The position numbers were made by a program, and so were the translations under genes. A stretch of 64,000 nucleotides of DNA from MWDV01 sp002070715 (GTDB lineage: Bacteria; Verrucomicrobiota; Verrucomicrobiia; Limisphaerales; MWDV01): positions 62,001 to 126,000 of the forward strand of contig DAONTI010000005.1 of the NCBI GenBank assembly GCA_035411585.1. The letters are read 5' to 3'. Positions 54,152-62,581 of this stretch are shown in pieces; position 1 is the stretch's first letter; each line of letters opens with the position of its first letter. Below the pieces are notes generated by a model. It was not told where the DNA came from and did not search any database. It was given only the letters and a program-made list of their open reading frames with translations.

Positions 54152-56248
54152 TCATGGTCGGGCGTAAAGCAGTTGTCCGACTTCGCGGCTGGCCGCAATC
54201 GTCTCGGGGTACGGCGTGTCGGCAATATCCACGAACCCAATCTGATAATTCTCCTCGTCATACACCCGCCCGGTGGTGTGCTGGTCCATGTATTGAAACC
54301 AATGCGTCCCGACCATTTGCGGATGCCGCAGCGCGCCGAGGACGTATTCCTTGTAGCTTTGCGCCCGGTCCGCCTGGTTTTCCACCGGCACCAACCCGGT
54401 GTGGAACATCCCCCGATCCAGCGCGCCGAAGTGGAACTCGCCGATGAGCAGCGGTTTGTCGTGGCTCGGATTTGTAAAATTCGCCACGCTCCGCCGGTAA
54501 AGGTTGTAACTGATCACGTCGCAATACCGTCCGGCGGCCAGGTCGGCGAGACGATTGGCGCCGGCGAAACGGCAGCCGAGATACAGTTGCCGGGGCGCGA
54601 CGGCGTGGATCGCCTCGCGCACCACGCGGAAGTAGGTTTCGGCAATTTTCGAATAAAACGCCGTCAAATCAGCGCGCGCTTTCTCCCCCTCCGGGAGTTC
54701 TGACGCGGCGAGCCAGGCCTCCCAGGAAGCGTGGGCGGTGCCCCAAGCGCGGTTCAATTGAGCGATGTCGCCGTATTTCGCCTGGAGGTCCGCCCGGAAA
54801 GCTTGTTTGGCCGGTTGATCCGGCGCCGATTGCAGCGTCGCCACCGCCAGCGAGGTGTCATCGCCCCAGGACAATTCGTTGTCGGAAAAATAACCCAGAC
54901 ACCAGGGGTCGTTGGCGCTGGTGTTCCGTTTGCCGGCCATCGTCCGCCGCACGCTGTTCGAGAAACTGGGATCAAACACATCGGGAAACTTGCCCCAATA
55001 ACCGCCGCTGCCTTCGATCCGCCGCGCGCCCTGCGAGCTGAGGTTATCCGTGTACGGCGTGCGTCGTAGGAGAAACACGCGGGCATCCGACCAATTCGCG
55101 ATGGTGTTGATGCCCCAACTACGCAGTCGCCGGTGGATGAGATCGGCGTAAACGGATTCCCATTCTGCGCCGTATTTGCGTTGCACATTGGCCAGCCCAA
55201 AACCGAAGCACTCGGGGGAACGCCCCGCGTAATGACCTTTCAACGCGTACGCCTTGACGTGAAACCGTCGAAACACCTCGGCATCGCCGGGGAAATCCTC
55301 AAACCAGGCGGCGCGGCCTTCGATGGGGGTGACGTCCACCGCCGGCACACAGTTGAGACCGTGGGAGAAAAACAGGCGGCCTTCCGGATCCACCAACCAC
55401 CATTTGCCCTCGTGTTTTTCCGTGCGGAAAAATCCCGTCGCTTGCCGTTGCGGTCCCCGGGCCCAACCGCCGTATTGATTCCAATGCGCCGGTCCCGGCT
55501 GGGCCGCGAGTTCGCGCGCTTCCGTTTCCCGGCGGGCCTGCAGTTCCGCCAACGAATGCACTTTGCCCGGCCAATCCTTGTGTTTGTATTGCCCGAAGGT
55601 ATCCAAGAACGGGAAGAAAGGATCGGCATCCGTTACCCAGGCGGTGGGCGGCGTGTACGCGCCCGTGACGCTGACCTTGGCGACATCAAACTGAGCCGCC
55701 GCCTTGGGATCGGCAACGAACAGGAGAATTTGCGTGATGTTGGTTGGATTCACCGTGCCCGGACCGCCCGCACGGACCGGGTACCCGCGCATGCCGAACA
55801 ACTGCCCGTCCAGCCGATCATCGTGGGCGCGCCGCAGCGGCACGGACAGCAAACCCGACTGACCGGCATCCAGCGTGAGGGAACCATTGACACAATGCCG
55901 GGTGCCATCCGCGCCGGGATTATCCACCCGGCAATGCAGGGTCGTGCGGTGGGTCCCTGTATTCCGAACCGCCACTGTCACGCGCGCGTAAGGCGACAAA
56001 TCCCAATGCCCATCCGGCGCGGGCAACGTCACGCCCGGCCATCGTTGCCGGGTACCCGTGGCGAGCCGGAGCACGGAAGCCTGCGCCGCTGGGACCAGGC
56101 TGAGCCGGGCATCGTTGGTAGGAAATCGGGTGAGCTGGGTTGCCGCGTTGAAGTGGAACAAAACCCGGTCCGCGGACCATCCCGGCATCGTGCCGAGCAA
56201 TGCAAGAAGCAATTGCGCGAACAAAAATCGAAAGGTCATGATGTTCAA
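54152..56248 (-). CDS. Large secreted clan-A glycoside hydrolase (agarase/beta-galactosidase-like)
   Basis: This is a 698-residue protein with a signal peptide (FRFLFAQLLLALLGTMPGWS). An N-terminal beta-sandwich of about 220 residues precedes a (beta/alpha)8 barrel. Candidate catalytic residues are Glu458 (GYFSDNELSWG, acid/base) and Glu604 (PLLIGEFHFG, nucleophile). The barrel start is FFRTEKHEGKWWLVDPEGRL and FFSHGLNCVPAVD. The nearest known groups are beta-agarases and GH42-like beta-galactosidases, but the exact family is uncertain. It would act on an algal or host polysaccharide outside the cell. Confidence 0.75.
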   Translation of the reverse strand: MNIMTFRFLFAQLLLALLGTMPGWSADRVLFHFNAATQLTRFPTNDARLSLVPAAQASVLRLATGTRQRWPGVTLPAPDGHWDLSPYARVTVAVRNTGTHRTTLHCRVDNPGADGTRHCVNGSLTLDAGQSGLLSVPLRRAHDDRLDGQLFGMRGYPVRAGGPGTVNPTNITQILLFVADPKAAAQFDVAKVSVTGAYTPPTAWVTDADPFFPFLDTFGQYKHKDWPGKVHSLAELQARRETEARELAAQPGPAHWNQYGGWARGPQRQATGFFRTEKHEGKWWLVDPEGRLFFSHGLNCVPAVDVTPIEGRAAWFEDFPGDAEVFRRFHVKAYALKGHYAGRSPECFGFGLANVQRKYGAEWESVYADLIHRRLRSWGINTIANWSDARVFLLRRTPYTDNLSSQGARRIEGSGGYWGKFPDVFDPSFSNSVRRTMAGKRNTSANDPWCLGYFSDNELSWGDDTSLAVATLQSAPDQPAKQAFRADLQAKYGDIAQLNRAWGTAHASWEAWLAASELPEGEKARADLTAFYSKIAETYFRVVREAIHAVAPRQLYLGCRFAGANRLADLAAGRYCDVISYNLYRRSVANFTNPSHDKPLLIGEFHFGALDRGMFHTGLVPVENQADRAQSYKEYVLGALRHPQMVGTHWFQYMDQHTTGRVYDEENYQIGFVDIADTPYPETIAASREVGQLLYARP

Positions 56249-56492
56249 AGCCTGAATCGCCTGTCTTGTTTAGAACATCCGGGCCGTTCGCTTCAAGTCC
56301 CGGCTGGCGGAGAGTAAATTAAGCCCGGGCGATCGTGCCTCTCCACCGGGGGGAAACGGAAGGGGTAGGCGTGCGATGCCAACCAGCGCGCGGATGGTAA
56401 TTCCGTGACCGGGGCGGCCCGCACTGCAATTCAACGGAGGCAAAATTTTCAATCCCGGCCCCCGGCAAAAGATCCCGGTTGGTCCGGCGAAG

Positions 56493-57155
56493 TCAGGTTT
56501 CCGGTTTTGCCAGCCAAAACTCTTTTACTTTTTCGAATTTGCCGATGCGCTTGTGAATCTTGGCGATTTCGCGCGGGTAGAACGCCAGGACCGTGTCGCA
56601 AAACTCCAGCATCCACGCGCGACGTGGCTGACGGGGATCAATTTTGATGTGCTTGGAATCGGCGATTTGAATCTGGCCGGTGCCGAGGGCACCGATGGTC
56701 AAACAATCCCACCGCAGATGTTCAATCGGAACAAAGTGAACCTGCTGCACCGTGACCTTCGTTCCCTGGACGGCATATTTCACCATCAGCATGAAGAAGT
56801 AGTTGGTGTCGTCTTCGTAGAAACGGGCGAGGCGGTCAACCGAGGTCAGGTTCGGCATGTTGAAGGCCGTGCCTTCACGGTGCGTTTTTACATCCACGAC
56901 ATAGTAATTGTTAGCCCGATCCTTGAATGCCAGGTCGGCCATTGCCCGACGGGCGAAGCTGGCGGAATACACGCCCACGAGGTCGCCAAGAATCGCGGCG
57001 AAGTTGTCTTCGATGATGGACTGAATGGCGTCGCCAGCGGCGCGGGGGCTCCCAGCGGTATCGGGGGAGAGGAAATCCGCCTGCTCGTTCAGCAAGGCGC
57101 GGACTTTGCGCTCAATACGTTCGCGCGTTTTGGGTTCAAAGAGTGGCGAGTTCAT
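56493..57155 (-). CDS. Type II restriction endonuclease, PD-(D/E)xK type
   Basis: This 220-residue protein follows the methyltransferase with an ATGA overlap at 57152-57155. The nuclease motif is Asp74 (ADLAFKD) with Asp88 and Lys90 in YYVVDVKTHRE, the D-x13-D-x-K form of PD-(D/E)xK enzymes. Spacing and the following AFNMPNLTSVDRLARFYEDD recall EcoRV-like nucleases, but this is only a suggestion. The recognition site is unknown. Confidence 0.7.
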   Translation of the reverse strand: MNSPLFEPKTRERIERKVRALLNEQADFLSPDTAGSPRAAGDAIQSIIEDNFAAILGDLVGVYSASFARRAMADLAFKDRANNYYVVDVKTHREGTAFNMPNLTSVDRLARFYEDDTNYFFMLMVKYAVQGTKVTVQQVHFVPIEHLRWDCLTIGALGTGQIQIADSKHIKIDPRQPRRAWMLEFCDTVLAFYPREIAKIHKRIGKFEKVKEFWLAKPET

Positions 57156-58180
57156 TTTGCCTTGGATTTGGTGGCGCGATATGGCGCGGGTGATTCGAGC
57201 AACATCGGATGCGCGTCTGCGGCCGGTGTGGTTGGCTTCGGTTGCACATTCAACGTGTTGCGCTCCCAAAAAACGCCTCCGGTATAGCCTTGAATCGAGG
57301 GGGCATCGTTCGCGAGGGCAACGCGCTTGGCGGCCAGGCAGGCGAACCGTTCCTCCATCTCAATGCCCAAGAAACGCCGTCCCAATTTACGTGCCACCAC
57401 CGCCGTCGTGCCGGAACCGAGGAACGGGTCAAAAACAAAATCGCCCTCCCGGCTGCTCGCCAGCAGCAGTTTCGCCATCAATTTCTCCGGCTTTTGCGTG
57501 GGATGGTCGGTGTTCTCCGGCATGGACCAAAACGGCACGGTCAGGTCCGTCCAGAGATTCGAAGGGTGAGTCAGGCGGAATGGGCCATCCGCCTCGTCCT
57601 GCCAATCCTTGGGTTGGCCGTTCTCGCGATACGGCGCGATGACCCGGCGCTTCAGCTTTACCGCGTCCACGTTGAAGCGGTAGGCGTTCGACACCGTGGC
57701 GAACCAGATGTCCTCGCTGGCGTTCTTCCAGTTCGTCTTCGCGCCGCGCCCCTTCTCGCGTTCCCAAGTGATGCGGTTGCGCACGATAACGTGCCGGTCC
57801 AACACGCGATGCACGGCGGCGGACGACTTCCAATCGCCGCACACATAAAGACTCGCCGTGGGCTTGAGCAGCGGCAGCACGCGGACGAACCAATCCGCAA
57901 ACCACGCCTCATACTCCGCCAGCGACCGCTCGCGAAAACTCTCCGCGCCGAACCGCTTGGTGAGGTTGTACGGCGGGTCGAGGATGAGTAAATCCACGAA
58001 GGCCTTGGGCAACTGCGGCAACAACTCGATGAAATCGCCGCAAACGATGCGATCCGTCAAGGCCGCCACGCCTCCTGGCAATGGCGCGCGCAAAAGCTGC
58101 TGCGCCAAGACCGTCTGCTCAGACTCCGAAAGCGTCAGGGTGCGATTGCGCGGAGCGCGGGGTTTGTTGGGCCCGTTCAT
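57152..58180 (-). CDS. Site-specific DNA methyltransferase (N6-adenine/N4-cytosine, beta class)
   Basis: This is a 342-residue amino-methyltransferase. Motif IV LLILDPPYNLTKR (DPPY at residues 68-71) precedes motif I FVFDPFLGSGTTAVVA, the beta-class order. DHPTQKPEKLMAKLL between them is also typical. It would protect the chromosome from the nuclease encoded directly downstream. ATG 58180 is used; GTG 58192 is an in-frame alternative. The C-terminal 40 residues are Pro/Ala-rich and variable. Confidence 0.88.
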   Translation of the reverse strand: MNGPNKPRAPRNRTLTLSESEQTVLAQQLLRAPLPGGVAALTDRIVCGDFIELLPQLPKAFVDLLILDPPYNLTKRFGAESFRERSLAEYEAWFADWFVRVLPLLKPTASLYVCGDWKSSAAVHRVLDRHVIVRNRITWEREKGRGAKTNWKNASEDIWFATVSNAYRFNVDAVKLKRRVIAPYRENGQPKDWQDEADGPFRLTHPSNLWTDLTVPFWSMPENTDHPTQKPEKLMAKLLLASSREGDFVFDPFLGSGTTAVVARKLGRRFLGIEMEERFACLAAKRVALANDAPSIQGYTGGVFWERNTLNVQPKPTTPAADAHPMLLESPAPYRATKSKAK

Positions 58181-58512
58181 GCTATCCAACACATTCGGGC
58201 GTTGACTGGCCGCGCCAATCCCGTAACCCGGAATTGATCTGCGTCTGGTTGACGACAGCCAGCTTTTGACGGTTGATGGTTCTCATGCTCGTCATTGGAT
58301 TCTAAGGAAGCTCCTCTGACGATGCACGCCAGAATAAACTGAAATGGGGGTGACCCCCGGGGCCATCGTGACCCCTCTGTGCTAGTCGGACAAACCGTGG
58401 TTAAATTGAAAGTGATGAGTCAACGCCGTTTCGAGGAACTCAAAGCGTATCTTGTCTCTCTTTGGCAGACCGATGCGCTTGCCGGGGGCGGCTTTCCCCG
58501 TATATTCGCCCG
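58181..58512. other. Divergent intergenic region between the restriction-modification operon and mnmA
   Basis: Apart from the small frame at 58415-58516 no gene is visible. A short inverted repeat GGGGGTGACCCCCGGGG lies near 58346. No clear promoter boxes were recognised. Confidence 0.4.
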
Positions 58513-58516
58513 ATGA
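58415..58516 (+). CDS. Possible 33-residue leader ORF overlapping mnmA
   Basis: An ATG at 58415 opens a frame reading MSQRRFEELKAYLVSLWQTD and ending at TGA 58514-58516. The mnmA ATG (58513-58515) overlaps this stop as ATGA, the form used for translational coupling. The peptide is amphipathic and not obviously random. It has no recognised homologue and could be chance, since the start codon has only a weak purine-rich upstream region. Confidence 0.35.
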   Translation: MSQRRFEELKAYLVSLWQTDALAGGGFPRIFAR

Positions 58517-59601
58517 CCAAAACAGACAGGCCACGGGTGCTGGTGGGCATGAGCGGCGGGGTGGATTCCTCGACCGCGGCCGTGCTGTTGATCGAGCAGG
58601 GGTACGAAGTGATTGGCGTCACTTTGAAATTGTGGTCGCACGATTGTTTCACGCCTTCGGAGGATTTGTTCAAATGCTGCGGGGCAAGCGCGGTGGCCGA
58701 TGTCCGCGCCGTCTGCGAACGGTTGGGCATCGCTTTTCATTTGATTGACGAGGCCGCCGAGTTCCGCCGGGGGGTCATCCAATACTTTGCTGATGAATAT
58801 CGCGCGGGCCGGACGCCGAATCCCTGCGTGATGTGCAACGAACGGCTGAAGTTTGGCACTCTCTTCGCCCGGGCGGACGCGCTGGGCGCGCAATACGTGG
58901 CCACGGGGCACTACGCCCGCGTGGAACAGACCGCCACGGGCCGGTGGTTGCTGCGGCGCGGCTGCGATCCGCGCAAGGATCAAAGTTACTTCCTATTCTC
59001 CCTCCGCCAGAATCAACTGGCCCGCGCCTTGTTTCCGTTGGGCGGACAAACCAAAACCACCACCCGGGAGAAGGCCCGGCATTGTCAGCTCCAGACGGCG
59101 GACAAGGCGGAGAGCATGGAAATTTGTTTCGTGCCGGGGAATGATTACGGTCAGTTCCTGCGTCAGCACGCGCCGGGACCGGCCCGGCGGGGCGAGATCG
59201 TGGATACCTCCGGCCGCGTGCTCGGTCACCACGAGGGCATTGAGTTTTACACCATTGGCCAGCGGCGCGGTTTGCGAATTTCCGCGCCCCGTCCCTGGTA
59301 TGTCGTGGACTTGGACCCCGAACACAACCGGGTGGTGGTGGGCGACAATGCCGCGTTGGAACGCGATGAATTCATCGTGGAACGCTGCAACTGGATTCCT
59401 TTCGATACGCCGGACGTGGCTGTGGAAGCCACGGTCAAAATCCGTTACAACCACAAGGAAACGCCGGCCACCATCACCCCCCTTGACGGCGCCCAAGCGC
59501 GTGTCCGCTTGCACGTGCCGCAACGGGCCATTACGCCCGGCCAGGCGGCTGTGTTTTACCAGGATGATTTGGTGTTGGGAGGCGGGTGGATTCGCCGCTG
59601 A
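58513..59601 (+). CDS. mnmA: tRNA-specific 2-thiouridylase
   Basis: This 362-residue enzyme makes s2U34 in Lys, Glu and Gln tRNAs. The ATP-binding P-loop is VGMSGGVDSSTAAVLL. The catalytic cysteines are Cys105 (TPNPCVMCNE) and Cys205 (SMEICFVPGNDY). A Cys-rich stretch, CFTPSEDLFKCCGASA, follows the P-loop, longer than in E. coli MnmA. The C-terminal beta-barrel (GIEFYTIGQRRGLRI) is standard. The start at 58513 gives the family N-terminus. Confidence 0.93.
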   Translation: MTKTDRPRVLVGMSGGVDSSTAAVLLIEQGYEVIGVTLKLWSHDCFTPSEDLFKCCGASAVADVRAVCERLGIAFHLIDEAAEFRRGVIQYFADEYRAGRTPNPCVMCNERLKFGTLFARADALGAQYVATGHYARVEQTATGRWLLRRGCDPRKDQSYFLFSLRQNQLARALFPLGGQTKTTTREKARHCQLQTADKAESMEICFVPGNDYGQFLRQHAPGPARRGEIVDTSGRVLGHHEGIEFYTIGQRRGLRISAPRPWYVVDLDPEHNRVVVGDNAALERDEFIVERCNWIPFDTPDVAVEATVKIRYNHKETPATITPLDGAQARVRLHVPQRAITPGQAAVFYQDDLVLGGGWIRR

Positions 59602-59724
59602 CACGATGTCCGGGATGAGGGCCACAAGACTCGTATCTCACGGACGGGAGGCGGGCGGTTCCGGCGCGCTCGCCTTTTCCATGGTCACCCGTTACGCTGC
59701 CCTCCGCAAACGCTTGAAGCGGGT

Positions 59725-60531
59725 ATGAAGAAATACTGGCGCGTCATCAACATCGGCATTCAGAACCATCTCGCCTACCGGTTCAATTTCCTGGCGCGGA
59801 CGTTGTTTGGACTGATCCCGCTGATGGCGATGTTGATGCTCTGGCGCACGATTTACGCGGGCAAAGGGGCGGACGCCCTGGTCGGCGCCTATACGCTCGC
59901 CGAAATGATTTCGTATTATCTCGTCGTTACGGTCGTGAGCGCGCTGACGATGGTCAGCGATGACGACTGGCAGATTGCCGCCGACATCCGCGACGGGAAC
60001 ATCAACCATTTCCTCGCCAAACCGATAGATTACCTGGCGTACCGGTTGTGCCTGTTCTTCTGCGGGCGGCTGGTTTATCTGGCCGTGGCCGCCCTGCCGT
60101 TGGCGGGGTTCTTCTGGCTGTTGCGGGATTATTTGCAGTGGCCGGCCAATGCGGCCACGCTCGGCTGGTTTGGCTTGTCGGTGGTGCTGACGGCGCTGCT
60201 GCAGTTTTTTATTTCGTACGCGCTGGCCATGCTGGCGTTCTGGGTATTGGAGGTGTCCACGTTCATTTTCATTGTTTACGCCTTTGAATACATCGCGAGC
60301 GGGAATTTGTTTCCGTTGGATATTTTGCCGCCCGCGCTGCAACGCGTGCTGACCTTCACTCCGTTTCCTTACGAGTTGTTTTTCCCTGTGAGCATTTACC
60401 TGGGGAAGGTGAGCGGCACGGCGTTGTGGCAGGGGCTGGGATTGCAATTGGGCTGGGTGGTGGTGGCCTATGGCGCGGCGCGCTGGGCGTGGCACCGCGG
60501 CATCCGCCGGTACAGCGCGGTGGGCGGGTAA
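59725..60531 (+). CDS. ABC-2 family transporter permease (DUF990 type)
   Basis: This is a 268-residue, six-helix permease of the ABC-2/PF06182 type. MKKYWRVINIGIQNHLAYRF is the typical amphipathic N-terminus; the helices include FGLIPLMAMLMLWRTIYAG and YYLVVTVVSALTMVSD. DIRDGNINHFLAKPIDYLAY is the conserved cytoplasmic loop. Partner permease follows six bases after its stop. No ATPase gene is adjacent, whereas these permeases usually sit beside one. Confidence 0.83.
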   Translation: MKKYWRVINIGIQNHLAYRFNFLARTLFGLIPLMAMLMLWRTIYAGKGADALVGAYTLAEMISYYLVVTVVSALTMVSDDDWQIAADIRDGNINHFLAKPIDYLAYRLCLFFCGRLVYLAVAALPLAGFFWLLRDYLQWPANAATLGWFGLSVVLTALLQFFISYALAMLAFWVLEVSTFIFIVYAFEYIASGNLFPLDILPPALQRVLTFTPFPYELFFPVSIYLGKVSGTALWQGLGLQLGWVVVAYGAARWAWHRGIRRYSAVGG

Positions 60532-60537
60532 GCGGGG

Positions 60538-61407
60538 GTGAAATCCACTTGGGCCAACAACAAATCCGAGATGGGCGGCGTCCCCGGTTGGCGGGGTTTG
60601 CCCGGAGCGTTCCGGCTCACGCGCTATTTCCGCATCTACGGTGCCTTGTGGCGGAATTCCGTCACCCGGGAGATGACGTTCAAAAGCAACTTCATCCTCT
60701 GGATCATCGTCGAGTTGCTTTGGTTCGCCATGCAGTTGTGTTTCATCAACGTGCTTTACCTGCACACGGAGTCCATCGGGACCTGGTCCCAGTGGCAGGT
60801 GGTGTTGCTGATCGGCGCGGCGCACTTCATTCAGGAAATTTTCCAGGCATTTTTTCTGGTCAACTGCACCCACCTGAGCGAACTGGTCCGCACCGGTAAA
60901 CTGGATTTCCTCTTGTTGCTGCCGGCCAACACGCGTTTCATCGTCTCGCTGCGGCAGGTGGACTTGGGCAGTTTTGTGAACGCCGGCACCGCCGTTGCTG
61001 TGATGGTTTATGCGGCGCGCCAGCTCGGGCTGACGCCGGGCGCGGCCCAGATCGCGGGATTTCTGGGGCTGTGCGCGTTCGGCATTTTGATCCATTACTC
61101 GCTCATGTTCCTGTTGGCGTCCGTGAGTTTCTGGACGGTCAAGGCCCAGGGCATTGTCTGGGGGTATTACAACCTCTTTCAAATCGCCCGGCTGCCGGAC
61201 GAAGCGTTCCGGGGATTGTTCAAGATGACGTTCACTTTCATTTTTCCCGTGCTGTTGATCTCGAACGTGCCGGTGCGTTTGCTGGCGGAGAAACTGGAAT
61301 CACCGGCGTTGATCTTGCAACTGGTGGGGCTGGCTTTGACGTGCGCGGTGGTTTCGGAACTGGGGTGGCGGTTTTCCGTCCGCCGCTATACCAGCGCGAG
61401 CTCGTGA
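60538..61407 (+). CDS. ABC-2 family transporter permease, second subunit
   Basis: This is a 289-residue permease with the same fold; FRLTRYFRIYGALWRNSVTR then EMTFKSNFILWIIVELLWFA give the N-terminus, and VRTGKLDFLLLLPANTRFIV the conserved loop. GTG 60538 is used as start with GCGGGG upstream; ATG at codon 13 is an alternative. It should form a heterodimer with the preceding permease. The substrate is unknown. Confidence 0.82.
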   Translation: MKSTWANNKSEMGGVPGWRGLPGAFRLTRYFRIYGALWRNSVTREMTFKSNFILWIIVELLWFAMQLCFINVLYLHTESIGTWSQWQVVLLIGAAHFIQEIFQAFFLVNCTHLSELVRTGKLDFLLLLPANTRFIVSLRQVDLGSFVNAGTAVAVMVYAARQLGLTPGAAQIAGFLGLCAFGILIHYSLMFLLASVSFWTVKAQGIVWGYYNLFQIARLPDEAFRGLFKMTFTFIFPVLLISNVPVRLLAEKLESPALILQLVGLALTCAVVSELGWRFSVRRYTSASS

Positions 61408-61541
61408 CGGGCTCGACAAGGCGGCTTGTTCCGCAAGACGCCGGGTGATTTCGGTTCCTGAAGCGGCAACGGTGTCGGGATGACAGTTTTTACTTCTCGA
61501 ACGTAGCTGCGGACTTCCGGCAAGTCGCGCGGATCATACCT

Positions 61542-62426
61542 TCATTTCCGCCGGCGGATGGTGATCTGCCGGGACAGCCCAATGCCGAGTCCCAGAAGAA
61601 TAGCCAAGCTGCCCCACAGTTGGCCCCAGTGCCACGCCTCGTTCAAAGTCACTTTCGCAATCAACAATCCCAACACTGGTTGAATGAAAACGGTCAGCGC
61701 CGCGACATTCACTTCCGCCGTCCGGATGACCACAAACCAGACGGCATAACCCACGACCGTGCAGATGACCGACAGGTAAATCAGCACCCCCCAGACGTGT
61801 CCAGGCAGCACGCGCGCGGCGGCCAGTGTCGCGCGGCCGTCCCAGAGCAGATTCACCGCTGCCCCCGCCAGCAACGCCACGGCCACGATTTTCAGAAGGC
61901 CCGCGCGGCCCAGCAACGGTTTGCCCATGACCGAATAGGCGGCTTCGCACACGAAGGAGGCGATGAACAATCCGTTGGCGGCCAGTCCGGGGAGATGAAA
62001 ATCCGGCCGCCACACCCGCGCCATAAACACCGCGCCCGATAAGCCCAGCGCGAAACCGATCCAGCGGCGCGGGCCGATGTATTCGCGTAGGAAGAACGCG
62101 GCGGCCACGGACGCAACCAGCGGTTCCAATGCCATCAATACGGCGGCATCGGCGGCCTGGCCCATTTGCACACCGGCCACTTGCAACCGCGGCGCGAACA
62201 CAAAAACCATCACCCCCATCAACGCGGTGCGGATCAGATCGCGTCCTCGAGGCGCCACGCCGCCCAACCACGGCCAGCCGAGCGCCATTACCAGCGCGGC
62301 GAGGCCGTACCGGAGCGTGGCGACGCCGCCGGCGTCCAGATGCGGGGCCAGCGCCTTGAAGGCGGTGTATGTGCCCGCCCAGAAAAAATTCATGATGATC
62401 AGCAGAATCAGGTGCGCCGGCTTCAT
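61542..62426 (-). CDS. EamA/DMT-family transporter
   Basis: This is a 294-residue, ten-helix drug/metabolite transporter with two EamA repeats. The first begins LILLIIMNFFWAGTYTAFKA and the second AANGLFIASFVCEAAYSVMG. TAEVNVAALTVFIQPVLGLL is a characteristic late helix. Members export amino acids or other metabolites; no substrate can be assigned. It is divergent from secA with a 155-base gap. Confidence 0.88.
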   Translation of the reverse strand: MKPAHLILLIIMNFFWAGTYTAFKALAPHLDAGGVATLRYGLAALVMALGWPWLGGVAPRGRDLIRTALMGVMVFVFAPRLQVAGVQMGQAADAAVLMALEPLVASVAAAFFLREYIGPRRWIGFALGLSGAVFMARVWRPDFHLPGLAANGLFIASFVCEAAYSVMGKPLLGRAGLLKIVAVALLAGAAVNLLWDGRATLAAARVLPGHVWGVLIYLSVICTVVGYAVWFVVIRTAEVNVAALTVFIQPVLGLLIAKVTLNEAWHWGQLWGSLAILLGLGIGLSRQITIRRRK

Positions 62427-62526
62427 GCGTCGGCCAGAGCAAAGCGCGCCGCCTCCCCGGAAACAAGGCTCGATTCGCTGCGTCCCCGGCGGGTGTGCCG
62501 CGGTTGGGATCGAATTCGGTTAAGTT

Positions 62527-62555
62527 TTGACGGGGGGGATTTCTTCTCGTAGCGT
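62527..62555 (+). promoter_or_regulatory. Putative secA promoter
   Basis: TTGACG (62527-62532) and TAGCGT (62550-62555) are 17 bases apart and lie 27 bases before the secA ATG. The -35 is good; the -10 has only three consensus matches, like the putative purA promoter. Confidence 0.35.
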
Positions 62556-62581
62556 TTTGCGCGCCATTTTCAACGGCCATC

